A stretch of DNA of 7,541 nucleotides from Acidobacteriota bacterium (GCA_021810815.1 JAJZHR010000105.1:1-7541); one strand, 5' to 3'. Positions 1-6,389 are shown, numbered from the stretch's first letter. Notes: a model not told the origin generated them from the letters alone. Translations and numbers: made by a program.

Positions 1-7
1 GCTTCAT
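1..7 (-). CDS. Possible first codons of a gene leaving the left edge
   Basis: On the minus strand an ATG-AAG pair begins at position 7 and runs off the window. It is preceded by a strongly purine-rich AAGGTGGGGGGG tract (12-23 on the plus strand as its complement), ending only a few bases before the ATG, which would be a very good ribosome-binding site. Only two codons are visible, so no product can be read. The gene would lie downstream of, and on the same strand as, the HTH-TOBE protein at 140-553. Molybdate transporter genes (modA) are frequent partners of such TOBE regulators, so a modA-type gene is a reasonable guess but purely inference. A second ATG at 31 is in another frame and lacks a Shine-Dalgarno sequence. 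Confidence 0.3.
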
Positions 8-11
8 CACA

Positions 12-80
12 ATCCCCCCCACCTTACGCATAGCCAGTGTCTGACCGGCTGAGAGCCGAGTGTACGGTGGTTCAGGAGGG
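12..80 (-). promoter_or_regulatory. Structured intergenic leader with possible SD sequestration
   Basis: Read on the minus strand, this gap contains CCTCC (76-80) and CCACC (66-70), then a small hairpin CGGCT-CTC-AGCCG (46-58), then the SD-like GGTGGGGGGG (14-23). CCACC is an exact complement of the GGTGG in that SD tract, and CCTCC could pair with part of the G run. The arrangement would let an upstream strand close over the ribosome-binding site of the gene leaving the left edge. No known riboswitch consensus was recognised, including the Moco class. The pairing is seen in the sequence; the regulatory role is inferred. Confidence 0.25.
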
Positions 81-139
81 ACGTTTTCCTTGGGTTGCGG
101 CGGGAATCGACTCAGTTAACCGTGACGCGCAAAAGATCC

Positions 140-553
140 TCAAACCCGCACAATCATCACTTCCGTGGCCTTCATCAGCGCCGCAGCCGTCTCCCCCTTG
201 CGCAGTTGCATCTCGCGCGCCGCCTCGGCCGTGATAATCGACGTGATGCGCTGGTCGCCGATCTGCAACACCACCCGCGCCAGAAATCCGCTCACCTTCA
301 CATCCACCACCGTCCCCACCAGTTGATTGCGCCCGCTCACCACGCGAAAGCGGTCGCGGCTCTGCGCCGTCTCCGGCTGCTTGCCCGGCTTCAGCAGAGG
401 CTTCAGGGCAGCCCGCGGTATGCGGTGATGCCCTCCCGGCGTCTTCACCGTCTTCAGCCGCCCCGCCAGAATCCACTGCTTGATCGTCGGATAGCTCACG
501 CCAAGCTCCTGCGCTGCCTCGCGCGGCGTCAATAGAACTTCGGTATTCTGCAT
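140..553 (-). CDS. HTH (excisionase/MerR-like) + TOBE domain protein, probable molybdate-responsive regulator
   Basis: This 137-aa protein has two visible domains. Residues about 7-50 form an excisionase/MerR-type helix-turn-helix: the TPREAAQELGVSYPTIKQW helix pair is followed by the typical wing TPGGHHRIP at 38-46. Residues about 68-137 form a single TOBE/Mop-like domain, starting near SGRNQLVGTVVDV and ending with the characteristic ALMKATEVMI segment. TOBE domains of this kind bind molybdate or tungstate, so the protein is probably a cytoplasmic oxyanion-responsive DNA-binding regulator or storage protein; no metal specificity can be read. The ATG at 553 was chosen because GGGAG (562-566) lies 8 bases upstream and the HTH begins just after it; the reading frame stays open to an ATG at 682, but that extension has no domain character. 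It may head an operon leaving the left edge. Family assignment is firm, function moderately so. Confidence 0.87.
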   Translation of the reverse strand: MQNTEVLLTPREAAQELGVSYPTIKQWILAGRLKTVKTPGGHHRIPRAALKPLLKPGKQPETAQSRDRFRVVSGRNQLVGTVVDVKVSGFLARVVLQIGDQRITSIITAEAAREMQLRKGETAAALMKATEVMIVRV

Positions 554-695
554 GCGATCCACTCCCGGAAGAACAGCCAAATCATTGCACAAGCCCGCCC
601 GCCGCGTCATCGCGCGCCTTCGCCTCCAAAAGGGAAGCGACCCCTCCGGATCGGTCCCAAAACACACTCCCTCAGACCCCACTAAAAACCATCCA

Positions 696-724
696 TATAA
701 ATCCGCAGTGGTGATTCGTATAAA
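696..724 (+). promoter_or_regulatory. Two TATAAA boxes; likely promoter of the 733 gene, possibly leaderless
   Basis: Identical TATAAA hexamers lie at 696-701 and 719-724 in an otherwise GC-rich region. The second ends 8 bases before the ATG at 733, so a transcript started from it would begin at or within a base or two of the start codon. The GAAGG just before the ATG (728-732) has no spacer and is poorly placed as a Shine-Dalgarno sequence, which also fits leaderless translation. No convincing -35 element was found. The first box would give a 5' leader of about 25 bases instead. Confidence 0.45.
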
Positions 725-732
725 CTCGAAGG

Positions 733-1599
733 ATGCGAATCCGCTCCATCCTGGCGCTCCCGGCCTCCATCGCCGCCGCCCTCGTCCTCTGTGTCTCCGC
801 CAGCGCGCAATCCGGACCGTCCAGCTTTCTCGCCCGCTACCAGGCCCGCGTCAGCGCAACCCAGGCCGCCCAGCCCCACTGGATCACGCCTCTGGTCCTC
901 GTCACGCCCCGCCTCGAGCAGGAGCTGCGCACCGACTTCGTCCGCCAGCGCAACCCCACCTCGCAGAACATCTGGATCTACGACAATGGCAAGGGCCTCG
1001 AACTGATTCCGTTCCGCCGCGTCGAGCTTCTATTCAACACGCCGCCCTTCATCGCCCACGACCAGAAGCACGTGGCCGACGGTTTCGGCGATGTCACCTT
1101 CCTCGCCAAATACCGCTTCTACGGCAGCAACGAGCAGCACCGCAACGCCATCGTCACCGCCTTCCTCGGCGGCAGCCTACCCACAGGAAAGAGCGGCAAT
1201 GGAAGCTGCTGCGCCTCTCTCACGCCAACGCTCGCGGTCGGCAAAGGATGGCGGCGCTTTGATCTCTCCTCCACCGCGGGCGGCACGCTGCCCGTCTCGA
1301 ACGCGGCCAGACTCGGCCATCAAATCCTCTGGAACAGCGTCGCTCAATATCACGCAGGCCGCTTCTTCTGGCCCGAGTTCGAAATCAACTCCACCTTCTT
1401 CAAGGGCAGCGCCAACGACGGCAAGGCGCAGACCTTCGCCACTCCCGGCCTGGTCATCGGCCGCATCCCTCTCACGCATGACGCCGAGGGCAAGCCCGGC
1501 CGCCTCGGCCTCACCTTCGGCGCCGGCGAACAGATCGTCCTCACCCGCTTCCACACCTACAACCACGCCCTCGTCTTCACCGCGCGCCTGCCCTTTTAG
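733..1599 (+). CDS. Exported protein, probable outer-membrane beta-barrel (MetA-pathway-of-phenol-degradation-like)
   Basis: This 288-aa protein starts with a typical Sec signal peptide: basic MRIR, a hydrophobic core to about residue 22 and a cleavage site after ASA at residue 25. The mature part alternates polar and aromatic/hydrophobic residues as in beta strands, contains a GDVTFLAKYRFYG strand and a SLPTGKSG turn that recall the 'transporter / MetA-pathway of phenol degradation' outer-membrane barrel family, and ends in phenylalanine, as outer-membrane proteins recognised by BamA do. It therefore probably sits in the outer membrane; substrate unknown, and the family match is from memory of motif style. 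The ATG at 733 is the only reasonable start because no other ATG precedes the signal peptide in frame. It is divergent from the HTH-TOBE gene and convergent with kbl, so it is probably transcribed alone. A structural role is an alternative. Confidence 0.75.
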   Translation: MRIRSILALPASIAAALVLCVSASAQSGPSSFLARYQARVSATQAAQPHWITPLVLVTPRLEQELRTDFVRQRNPTSQNIWIYDNGKGLELIPFRRVELLFNTPPFIAHDQKHVADGFGDVTFLAKYRFYGSNEQHRNAIVTAFLGGSLPTGKSGNGSCCASLTPTLAVGKGWRRFDLSSTAGGTLPVSNAARLGHQILWNSVAQYHAGRFFWPEFEINSTFFKGSANDGKAQTFATPGLVIGRIPLTHDAEGKPGRLGLTFGAGEQIVLTRFHTYNHALVFTARLPF

Positions 1600-1608
1600 C
1601 CCGGCAGT

Positions 1609-2826
1609 TTAGCTCAGCAGTCCCATCCGCTTCGCCGTCCCGCTCAGTATCTCCAGCGAAGCGTCAATCTGCTCCCGCGTATGTTCGCTGGTCATAATGG
1701 TGCGAATGCGCGCCTTTCCTTCCGGCACCGTTGGAAACGCGATGCCGGTAGCCATCAACCCTGCGTCGAACAGCGCCCGGCTGAACTCCATCGTCTTCTT
1801 CCCATCGCCCAGAATGATCGGCGTGATCGGCGTCTCGCTGGCAGGCGTCGTCACACCGCCAATATCAAAACCCGCAGCTCCCAGCTGTTCCTTGAAGTAG
1901 CGCGTATTCTCCCACAGCCGCTCGATCCGCTCCGGCTCCTCCTCCAGCAGGTCGAACGCCGCAATGCAGCTCGCCGCCACCGATGGCGGATGCGAGGTGG
2001 AGAACAGGAACGGCCGCGCCCGATGGTACAGATAGTCGATCAGGTCGCGCGATCCGCACACATACCCGCCCAGCGACCCGATCGCCTTCGACAGCGTCCC
2101 CACCTGCAAATCCACGCGCCCATGGCACCCGAAGTGGTCCACCGTGCCGCGCCCGTTCCGTCCCAGAACGCCCGAAGCATGCGCATCGTCCACCATCATG
2201 ATCGCCCCGTACTTCTCCGCCAGCGCCGCCAGCCTGTCCACCGGACCAATGTCGCCGTCCATGGAAAACACGCCGTCCGTGATGACCAGCTTGTGTCCCG
2301 GCTCGTTTTCGATCTCCTGTAGCAGCTCCTCGGCATGGGCCACATCCTTGTGCCGAAACACCTTGATCTTCGCCCCTGACAAGCGCGCTCCATCGATAAT
2401 GCTCGCGTGGTTCAACTCGTCCGACAGGATGAAGTCGCCCTTGCCCAGAATCGAAGAAACCGTCCCTGCATTCGCCGTGAAGCCGGACTGGAAAACGACG
2501 CACGCCTCCACATTCTTGAAGCGCGCGATCTTCTCCTCCAGCTCCATGTGGATGCGCATGGTTCCGGCGATGGTGCGCACCGCTCCCGACCCCACGCCGT
2601 ATTTCCGGATCGCATCGATGGCCGCCTCGCGCAGCTTGGGATGGTTCGTCAGCCCCAGGTAATTGTTCGACGCCAGGTTGATCACCCGCTTCCCGTCATA
2701 GGTGCACACCGCCGCCTGCTCATCTTCCAGCACGCGGAGCCTGAAGTAGGTTCCGCGCTCCTTCAACTCTTCAATCTGCCGTGTCAAATGTGCCAGTTGC
2801 TGGCGGGATGCTGCGGGTGCGGTCAT
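1609..2826 (-). CDS. kbl: Glycine C-acetyltransferase (2-amino-3-ketobutyrate CoA ligase)
   Basis: This 405-aa PLP enzyme of the alpha-oxoamine synthase family (E. coli Kbl is 398 aa) interconverts 2-amino-3-oxobutanoate plus CoA with glycine plus acetyl-CoA, the second step of threonine breakdown through threonine dehydrogenase. Visible family features are ASNNYLGL (52-59), GSGAVRTIAGT (79-89), SDELNHASIIDG (135-146, with His140 expected to stack on PLP), VDDAHASGVLG (212-222, with Asp213 and His216) and GTLSKAIGS with Lys247 as the Schiff-base lysine. The ATG at 2826 has GAGG (2834-2837) 7 bases upstream and gives the family's usual N-terminus; the frame is open upstream to 3000, but that stretch is repeat-derived. 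No tdh gene is visible nearby. The paralogue BioF (8-amino-7-oxononanoate synthase) is the main alternative, but the sequence is closer to Kbl, and nothing biotin-related is adjacent. Confidence 0.9.
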   Translation of the reverse strand: MTAPAASRQQLAHLTRQIEELKERGTYFRLRVLEDEQAAVCTYDGKRVINLASNNYLGLTNHPKLREAAIDAIRKYGVGSGAVRTIAGTMRIHMELEEKIARFKNVEACVVFQSGFTANAGTVSSILGKGDFILSDELNHASIIDGARLSGAKIKVFRHKDVAHAEELLQEIENEPGHKLVITDGVFSMDGDIGPVDRLAALAEKYGAIMMVDDAHASGVLGRNGRGTVDHFGCHGRVDLQVGTLSKAIGSLGGYVCGSRDLIDYLYHRARPFLFSTSHPPSVAASCIAAFDLLEEEPERIERLWENTRYFKEQLGAAGFDIGGVTTPASETPITPIILGDGKKTMEFSRALFDAGLMATGIAFPTVPEGKARIRTIMTSEHTREQIDASLEILSGTAKRMGLLS

Positions 2827-2851
2827 GGTCGAGCCTCGCTGGATTCCTGGT

Positions 2852-2935
2852 TTGCGTTTCCGTTTTTCGTTTCCGTCTTCCGGTTGCATGTCCCGTCTTC
2901 CGGTTGTATGTCCTGTGTTCCGGTCCCGTGTTCCG
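2852..2935. repeat. Degenerate short tandem repeat in the kbl leader, with two near-identical 20-mers
   Basis: On the plus strand the tract is built of short units of the form GT(N)TTCC. Two consecutive 20-base copies, CGTCTTCCGGTTGCATGTCC (2874-2893) and CGTCTTCCGGTTGTATGTCC (2894-2913), differ at one base. They are flanked by partial copies: GTTTCCGTTTTTCGTTTCC on the left and TGTTCCGGTCCCGTGTTCC on the right. The tract ends about 25 bases upstream of the kbl start codon and would lie in its 5' leader or promoter. Its function is unknown; slipped-strand repeat growth is the simplest origin. Confidence 0.8.
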
Positions 2936-3086
2936 CAGCAGCAGCCTCCCACGGACCACCCACCATGGTACTGCCGTCCTGGGCCCCCTACCCCGGGCAA
3001 CCATTTTCCCTTCGCTCGAATCTCATGAATGCCCTACAATTTCTCAGAAGGCGATAACCAGCAAAAGGGATAAGCTCCTGTTCGGA

Positions 3087-3114
3087 TTGCCGGAACCTCG
3101 CCTCGTCCTAATAA
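3087..3114 (+). promoter_or_regulatory. Candidate promoter of the lipoprotein gene
   Basis: TTGCCG (3087-3092) and TAATAA (3109-3114), 16 bases apart, resemble a sigma-70-type promoter. Transcription would start near 3121 and give a leader of about 26 bases carrying the Shine-Dalgarno AGGA. An alternative -10 box, TACAAT at 3035-3040, would give a leader of about 100 bases. Both are weak matches. Confidence 0.3.
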
Positions 3115-3134
3115 ATAAATTCAGAATCCCCAAA

Positions 3135-3138
3135 AGGA
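3135..3138 (+). promoter_or_regulatory. Ribosome-binding site fixing the lipoprotein start
   Basis: AGGA within AAAAGGAAA lies 8 bases before the ATG at 3147. It decides that start over the open frame that extends upstream to 2781. Confidence 0.75.
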
Positions 3139-3146
3139 AACAACCG

Positions 3147-4097
3147 ATGATCCATGTTCAGGGCACCCTCACCCGCAATGCCGGGAAGCTCTTCACGTTA
3201 ATGCTTGCTGCGGCGCTGTTTGCCGGCTGTCACTCCAAAAAAGGCCCCACTTCGCAGTCCGACATCATGGACATGCAGGCCAAGGCCGCGAAGCTGGCCG
3301 CCACCACCGGCTCTCCGCAGACCTTCACCAGCATCAACAGCGCCGGCCAGACCGTCACCACCACCGTCCAGCCGCCCTCCAACGGGGCTCCTGGAGCCAT
3401 CACCTCCGTGGTCACCGGGCCTGCGCCCACCGCCGGCGGCAACCAGCCTGTGCCAACTGCTCCTGTGGCCTCTGACAACTCCAGCTACAGCTCCGGCCCC
3501 GCCACCGGCAATCAGGCTGGCCCCGGACAGGCTGGCCCAGGAGCGTCGATCGCCAATGAGTCCACCGCGCCCGCAGCTCCGCCCGCCTCCATCGATGTCC
3601 CTGCCGGAACCGCGCTCAGCATCCGCATCAACCAGCACATCAGCGTGAAGACGACGCGTCCCGGCGATACCTTCACCGGATCGCTCGCCGCCCCCATCGT
3701 TCAGGGCAACTCCGTCGTCGTTCCCCAGGGCTCCGAGGTGGAAGGTGTCGTCGTCTCCGCGCACAAGCGTGGCCGCTTCAAAGGCGCTTCCATCCTCCAG
3801 TTGCAGTTGACCGCCCTCTCCATGAACGGCCGCCGCTACCCGCTCGACACGCGCGACCTCACCCGCACCAAGAAGGGCAAGGGCAAGCGCTCGCTGGCCT
3901 TCATCGGCGGCGGCACCGGACTCGGCATGCTCATTGGCGGCGTCGCCACCGGCGGCACCGGCCTCCTCATCGGCGGACTCGCCGGAGCTGGCGCTGGCAC
4001 AGGAGCGGCAGCCTTCACCGGAAACGGCGACATCAACATACCCGCCGAATCCATCGTGTCCTTCAAACTCGCCGACGACCTGGTCATCCAGCCCTGA
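3147..4097 (+). CDS. Lipoprotein with conserved beta-rich domain and C-terminal glycine zipper
   Basis: This 316-aa protein begins with a lipoprotein signal: basic residues to Lys14, a hydrophobic stretch LFTLMLAAALFAG and Cys28 as the likely lipidated residue (lipobox FAGC, slightly off consensus at -3). Residues about 55-145 are a Pro/Ala/Ser/Thr/Gly-rich linker with a repeated QAGPG. Residues about 149-245 are a predicted beta-rich domain starting VPAGTALSIRIN, with RPGDTFTG and VVVPQGSEVEGVV segments. Residues about 252-293 are a glycine zipper (GGGTGLGMLIGG and onward) that could pack in or against a membrane; a short beta tail ends the protein. The architecture suggests a cell-envelope protein, outer-membrane anchored or periplasmic, and is reminiscent of uncharacterised acidobacterial proteins. 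Function unknown; I recognise no catalytic motif. The gene stands alone and is closed by the terminator at 4141-4174. Confidence 0.85.
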   Translation: MIHVQGTLTRNAGKLFTLMLAAALFAGCHSKKGPTSQSDIMDMQAKAAKLAATTGSPQTFTSINSAGQTVTTTVQPPSNGAPGAITSVVTGPAPTAGGNQPVPTAPVASDNSSYSSGPATGNQAGPGQAGPGASIANESTAPAAPPASIDVPAGTALSIRINQHISVKTTRPGDTFTGSLAAPIVQGNSVVVPQGSEVEGVVVSAHKRGRFKGASILQLQLTALSMNGRRYPLDTRDLTRTKKGKGKRSLAFIGGGTGLGMLIGGVATGGTGLLIGGLAGAGAGTGAAAFTGNGDINIPAESIVSFKLADDLVIQP

Positions 4098-4140
4098 CCC
4101 GCGGACGTACACAGCAGCAACCATCCACAAAGCAAGCCCC

Positions 4141-4174
4141 AAAAAGTCCCGCTCAGCTCCGAGCGGGACTTTTT
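4141..4174. terminator. Rho-independent terminator, bidirectional
   Basis: AAAAAGTCCCGCTC (4141-4154) and GAGCGGGACTTTTT (4161-4174) form a perfect 14-bp stem closed by the 6-base loop AGCTCC. The GC-rich core is flanked by an A run on the left and a T run on the right, so it can end transcription in both directions. It lies 43 bases after the lipoprotein stop and isolates that gene from thrS. Confidence 0.92.
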
Positions 4175-4188
4175 GCATTTGCTCTCCC

Positions 4189-4215
4189 TGAAAACCTGAA
4201 ACTGAAAACTGAAAG
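4189..4215 (+). repeat. CTGAAA(A) short tandem repeats upstream of thrS
   Basis: Four consecutive copies of CTGAAA, spaced 6-8 bases apart and separated by AC, C or A, fill this 27-base stretch. The copy CTGAAACT (4196-4203) is an exact complement of AGTTTCAG (4272-4279), which adjoins the thrS ribosome-binding site. The repeats are in the thrS leader only if the promoter lies to their left. Confidence 0.75.
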
Positions 4216-4262
4216 CTCCATCCCCGCCAGGCCCCTCCTCGACTTCACCCGCCCCGCACCAA

Positions 4263-4268
4263 TATGCT
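4263..4268 (+). promoter_or_regulatory. Weak candidate -10 box for thrS
   Basis: TATGCT matches four of six consensus positions and would start transcription near 4275, giving a leader of about 19 bases that still includes the AGAGAG ribosome-binding site. No good -35 element is seen at the right distance. If this is the promoter, the CTGAAA repeats are upstream DNA and not leader RNA. Confidence 0.2.
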
Positions 4269-4277
4269 GGTAGTTTC

Positions 4278-4283
4278 AGAGAG
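4278..4283 (+). promoter_or_regulatory. Ribosome-binding site deciding the thrS start
   Basis: AGAGAG lies 10 bases before the ATG at 4294. The alternative in-frame ATG at 4264 has only pyrimidine-rich sequence upstream, so 4294 is preferred. The TGS domain begins at once after this start, as in other ThrRS. Confidence 0.55.
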
Positions 4284-4293
4284 CATTCCCCTT

Positions 4294-6339
4294 ATGACAC
4301 AGAGCACAATCGCAATCCACCTTCCCGACGGCTCCATCAAGACCTTCCCCGCAGGCTCCACCGCGCACGACGTCGCCATGAGCATCTCTCCGCGCCTCGC
4401 CGCCGCCGTCGTCGTCGCCCGCATCAAGCCCGCGCGCACGACCCAGGCCTCGCCCGCCACCACCTCGCCCGATGCCGAGGCCAGCTCCGAAGACTCCATG
4501 TACTCCGCCAGCGAGCCCGCCGCGGAGAGCGTCATCGACCTCTCCACTCCCATCACGGAAGACGTCTCCCTCGAACTGCTCAAGGAGAATGACCCCGAAG
4601 CACTCCGCGTCGTCCGCCATTCCGCGGCCCACGTCATGGCCACCGCCATCCTCGAGCTGTTCCCGGAGACCAAGCTCGGCCATGGCCCCGCCACCGACGC
4701 TGGCTTCTTCTACGATGTCTACCGCCCCACTCCCTTCACGCCCGACGACCTTGCAAAAATCGAAGAGCGCATGGCGGAAGTCGTTGCCCGCGACCAGAAG
4801 TTCGTCCGCGAATTCGAGCCGAGGGAGCAGGCCCTGGCTGGCTACCGGCAGCACCACGACTTCATGAAGGTCCACTTCATCGAGCGCTTCACCCGCAACG
4901 GCGAAGACGTCTCCCTCTACCGCAACGGCTCCTTCGTCGACTTCTGCCGCGGTCCGCACGTCCCCTCCACCGGCCGCGTCAAGGCCTTCAAGGTCATGTC
5001 CATCGCCGGTGCCTACTGGCTCGGCGACGAGAACAACCCGCAGCTTCAGCGCATCTACGGCACCGCCTTCTTCAACAGGAAGGATCTCGACGCCCACTTC
5101 GTCCACCTCGAAGAGATCAAGGCCCGCGACCACCGCGTCCTCGGCAAGCAGCTCGACCTCTTCTCCATCCAGGAAGTCGCCGGCGCCGGCCTCATCTTCT
5201 GGCATCCCAGGGGAGCCATGATCCGCAAGACTATGGAAGACTGGATGCGCGACGAGTGCCTGCGCCGCGGCTACTCCCTCGTCTACACCCCCCACGTCAT
5301 GCGCACCGAACTCTGGAAGATCAGCGGCCACGAGGGCTTCTACTCCCAGAACATGTACACCCCCATGGAGCTCGACGACGCCGACTACCGCCTCAAGCCC
5401 ATGAACTGCCCCGGCCACATCCTCATCTACAAGAACTCGCCGAAGAGCTACCGCGACCTCCCCGTGCGCTACGCCGAGCTCGGCAACGTCTACCGCTACG
5501 AGCGCTCCGGCACCATGCACGGCCTGCTCCGCGTCCGCGGCTTCACCCAGGACGACGCCCACATCTTCTGCACCCCCGCCCAGATCGAAGACGAAGTCGT
5601 AGGCTGCATCGACTTCGCCCAGTCCGTCCTCACCACCTTCGGCTTCACCGACTTCAAGGTCGAGCTCTCCACCTGGGACCCGAAGGACCGCAAGAACTAC
5701 GCCGGCTCCGACGAAAACTGGGACCTCGCCGTCAGCTCGCTGCGCAGCGCCCTCGACCGCAAGGGCATCCCCTACCGGACCATCCCCGGCGAAGCCGCCT
5801 TCTACGGCCCCAAGATCGACATCAAGCTGGTGGACGTCCTCGGCCGCCTCTGGCAGCTCTCCACCGTCCAGTTCGACTTCAACCTCCCCGCCCGCTTCGA
5901 CCTCGAATACGTCGGCGAAGACGGCGCACGCCACCAGCCCGTCATGGTCCACCGCGCTCTCTTCGGCTCCGTCGAGCGCTTCTTCGGCGTCCTCATCGAG
6001 CACTATGCCGGCGCATTCCCCCTCTGGCTCGCCCCCGTCCAGGTCGCCCTCGTCCCCATCAGCGAAAAGCACCTCGCCTACGCCGAGCAGGTCAAGGCGC
6101 AACTCGAAGCCGCAGGCCTTCGCGTCGAACTCGACTCCCGCAACGAAAAGATGCAGGGCAAAATCCGCGACTTCAGCCTCCAGAAAATCCCCTACATCCT
6201 CGTCATGGGCGACAAGGAATCCGAATCCGCCAGCGTCAACGTCCGCCCCCGCGGCAAATCCCAGGGCGAATCCATGCCCCTCGCCGACTTCATCGCAAAA
6301 GCCAGCGAATTGACCACAACCAAATCAACGGATCTCTGA
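4294..6339 (+). CDS. thrS: Threonyl-tRNA synthetase
   Basis: This 681-aa class II synthetase charges tRNA-Thr with threonine in the cytoplasm; E. coli ThrS is 642 aa. The domain order is complete. An N-terminal TGS domain (about 4-96) carries an insertion at about 45-79. The editing (second additional) domain has the HxxxH pair His109/His113 and the Cys218-His222 motif (CRGPH). The catalytic core has the three zinc/threonine ligands Cys372 (KPMNCPGH), His423 (DDAHIF) and His553 (MVHRALFG), plus the RVRGFTQDD segment. The C-terminal anticodon-binding domain starts near LAPVQVALVPIS. All key residues are present, so the enzyme should charge and edit. The insertion explains most of the extra length. 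thrS is usually followed by infC; here a toxin-antitoxin pair begins 50 bases later. The leader holds repeats complementary to the RBS region. Confidence 0.97.
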   Translation: MTQSTIAIHLPDGSIKTFPAGSTAHDVAMSISPRLAAAVVVARIKPARTTQASPATTSPDAEASSEDSMYSASEPAAESVIDLSTPITEDVSLELLKENDPEALRVVRHSAAHVMATAILELFPETKLGHGPATDAGFFYDVYRPTPFTPDDLAKIEERMAEVVARDQKFVREFEPREQALAGYRQHHDFMKVHFIERFTRNGEDVSLYRNGSFVDFCRGPHVPSTGRVKAFKVMSIAGAYWLGDENNPQLQRIYGTAFFNRKDLDAHFVHLEEIKARDHRVLGKQLDLFSIQEVAGAGLIFWHPRGAMIRKTMEDWMRDECLRRGYSLVYTPHVMRTELWKISGHEGFYSQNMYTPMELDDADYRLKPMNCPGHILIYKNSPKSYRDLPVRYAELGNVYRYERSGTMHGLLRVRGFTQDDAHIFCTPAQIEDEVVGCIDFAQSVLTTFGFTDFKVELSTWDPKDRKNYAGSDENWDLAVSSLRSALDRKGIPYRTIPGEAAFYGPKIDIKLVDVLGRLWQLSTVQFDFNLPARFDLEYVGEDGARHQPVMVHRALFGSVERFFGVLIEHYAGAFPLWLAPVQVALVPISEKHLAYAEQVKAQLEAAGLRVELDSRNEKMQGKIRDFSLQKIPYILVMGDKESESASVNVRPRGKSQGESMPLADFIAKASELTTTKSTDL

Positions 6340-6389
6340 TTCTCAACGACACCTTGCGCCTCTCTCCTTCATGGTCATATCCTATGGTC

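Larger units (their letters stand above)
2827..3146. other. Divergent intergenic region between kbl and the lipoprotein gene
   Basis: This 320-bp gap separates two divergent genes. The kbl-proximal third holds its RBS (GAGG at 2834-2837) and the tandem repeat at 2852-2935. The part at about 2936-3030 is GC-rich and shows no feature I recognise. The lipoprotein-proximal part is AT-richer and holds two promoter candidates, TACAAT (3035-3040) and TAATAA (3109-3114). No RNA gene, credible small ORF or terminator was recognised; frames open here on both strands encode low-complexity peptides. Confidence 0.6.

Noticed and set aside
37..535. Plus-strand frames at 37-234 and 95-535
   Set aside because: They lie opposite the HTH-TOBE gene or in its 3' flank and encode Arg/His/Pro-rich peptides with no recognisable domain.
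1605..1625. TTAGCTCAGCAG resembles the D-arm box of a tRNA gene
   Set aside because: It is the last codons and stop of kbl on the minus strand; no acceptor stem, anticodon arm or T-loop can be formed around it.
2827..3000. N-terminal extension of kbl, including an ATG at 2889
   Set aside because: The extension encodes repeat-derived Arg/Lys-rich sequence not seen in Kbl enzymes, and the ATG at 2826 has a proper RBS and a family-typical start.
3198..4178. 326-codon minus-strand frame across the lipoprotein gene
   Set aside because: It is a shadow of the lipoprotein gene: it runs through the terminator, has low-complexity Gly/Ala/Asp content and no RBS, while the plus frame has signal peptide, lipobox and domains.
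4175..4293. Possible T-box riboswitch before thrS
   Set aside because: I could find no T-box bulge sequence, specifier loop or terminator/antiterminator pair in the 119 bases available; the nearby terminator belongs to the preceding gene.
4276..6102. 608-codon open frame on the minus strand opposite thrS
   Set aside because: It is an antisense shadow of the C-rich thrS gene: its product is a Glu/Val/Asp/Gly/Ala-rich low-complexity sequence, while the plus frame encodes every ThrRS motif.
5256..6389. Upstream extension of the antitoxin frame through thrS
   Set aside because: The extension translates to an Arg/Pro/His-rich shadow product; only the last 100 codons have Phd/YefM character.
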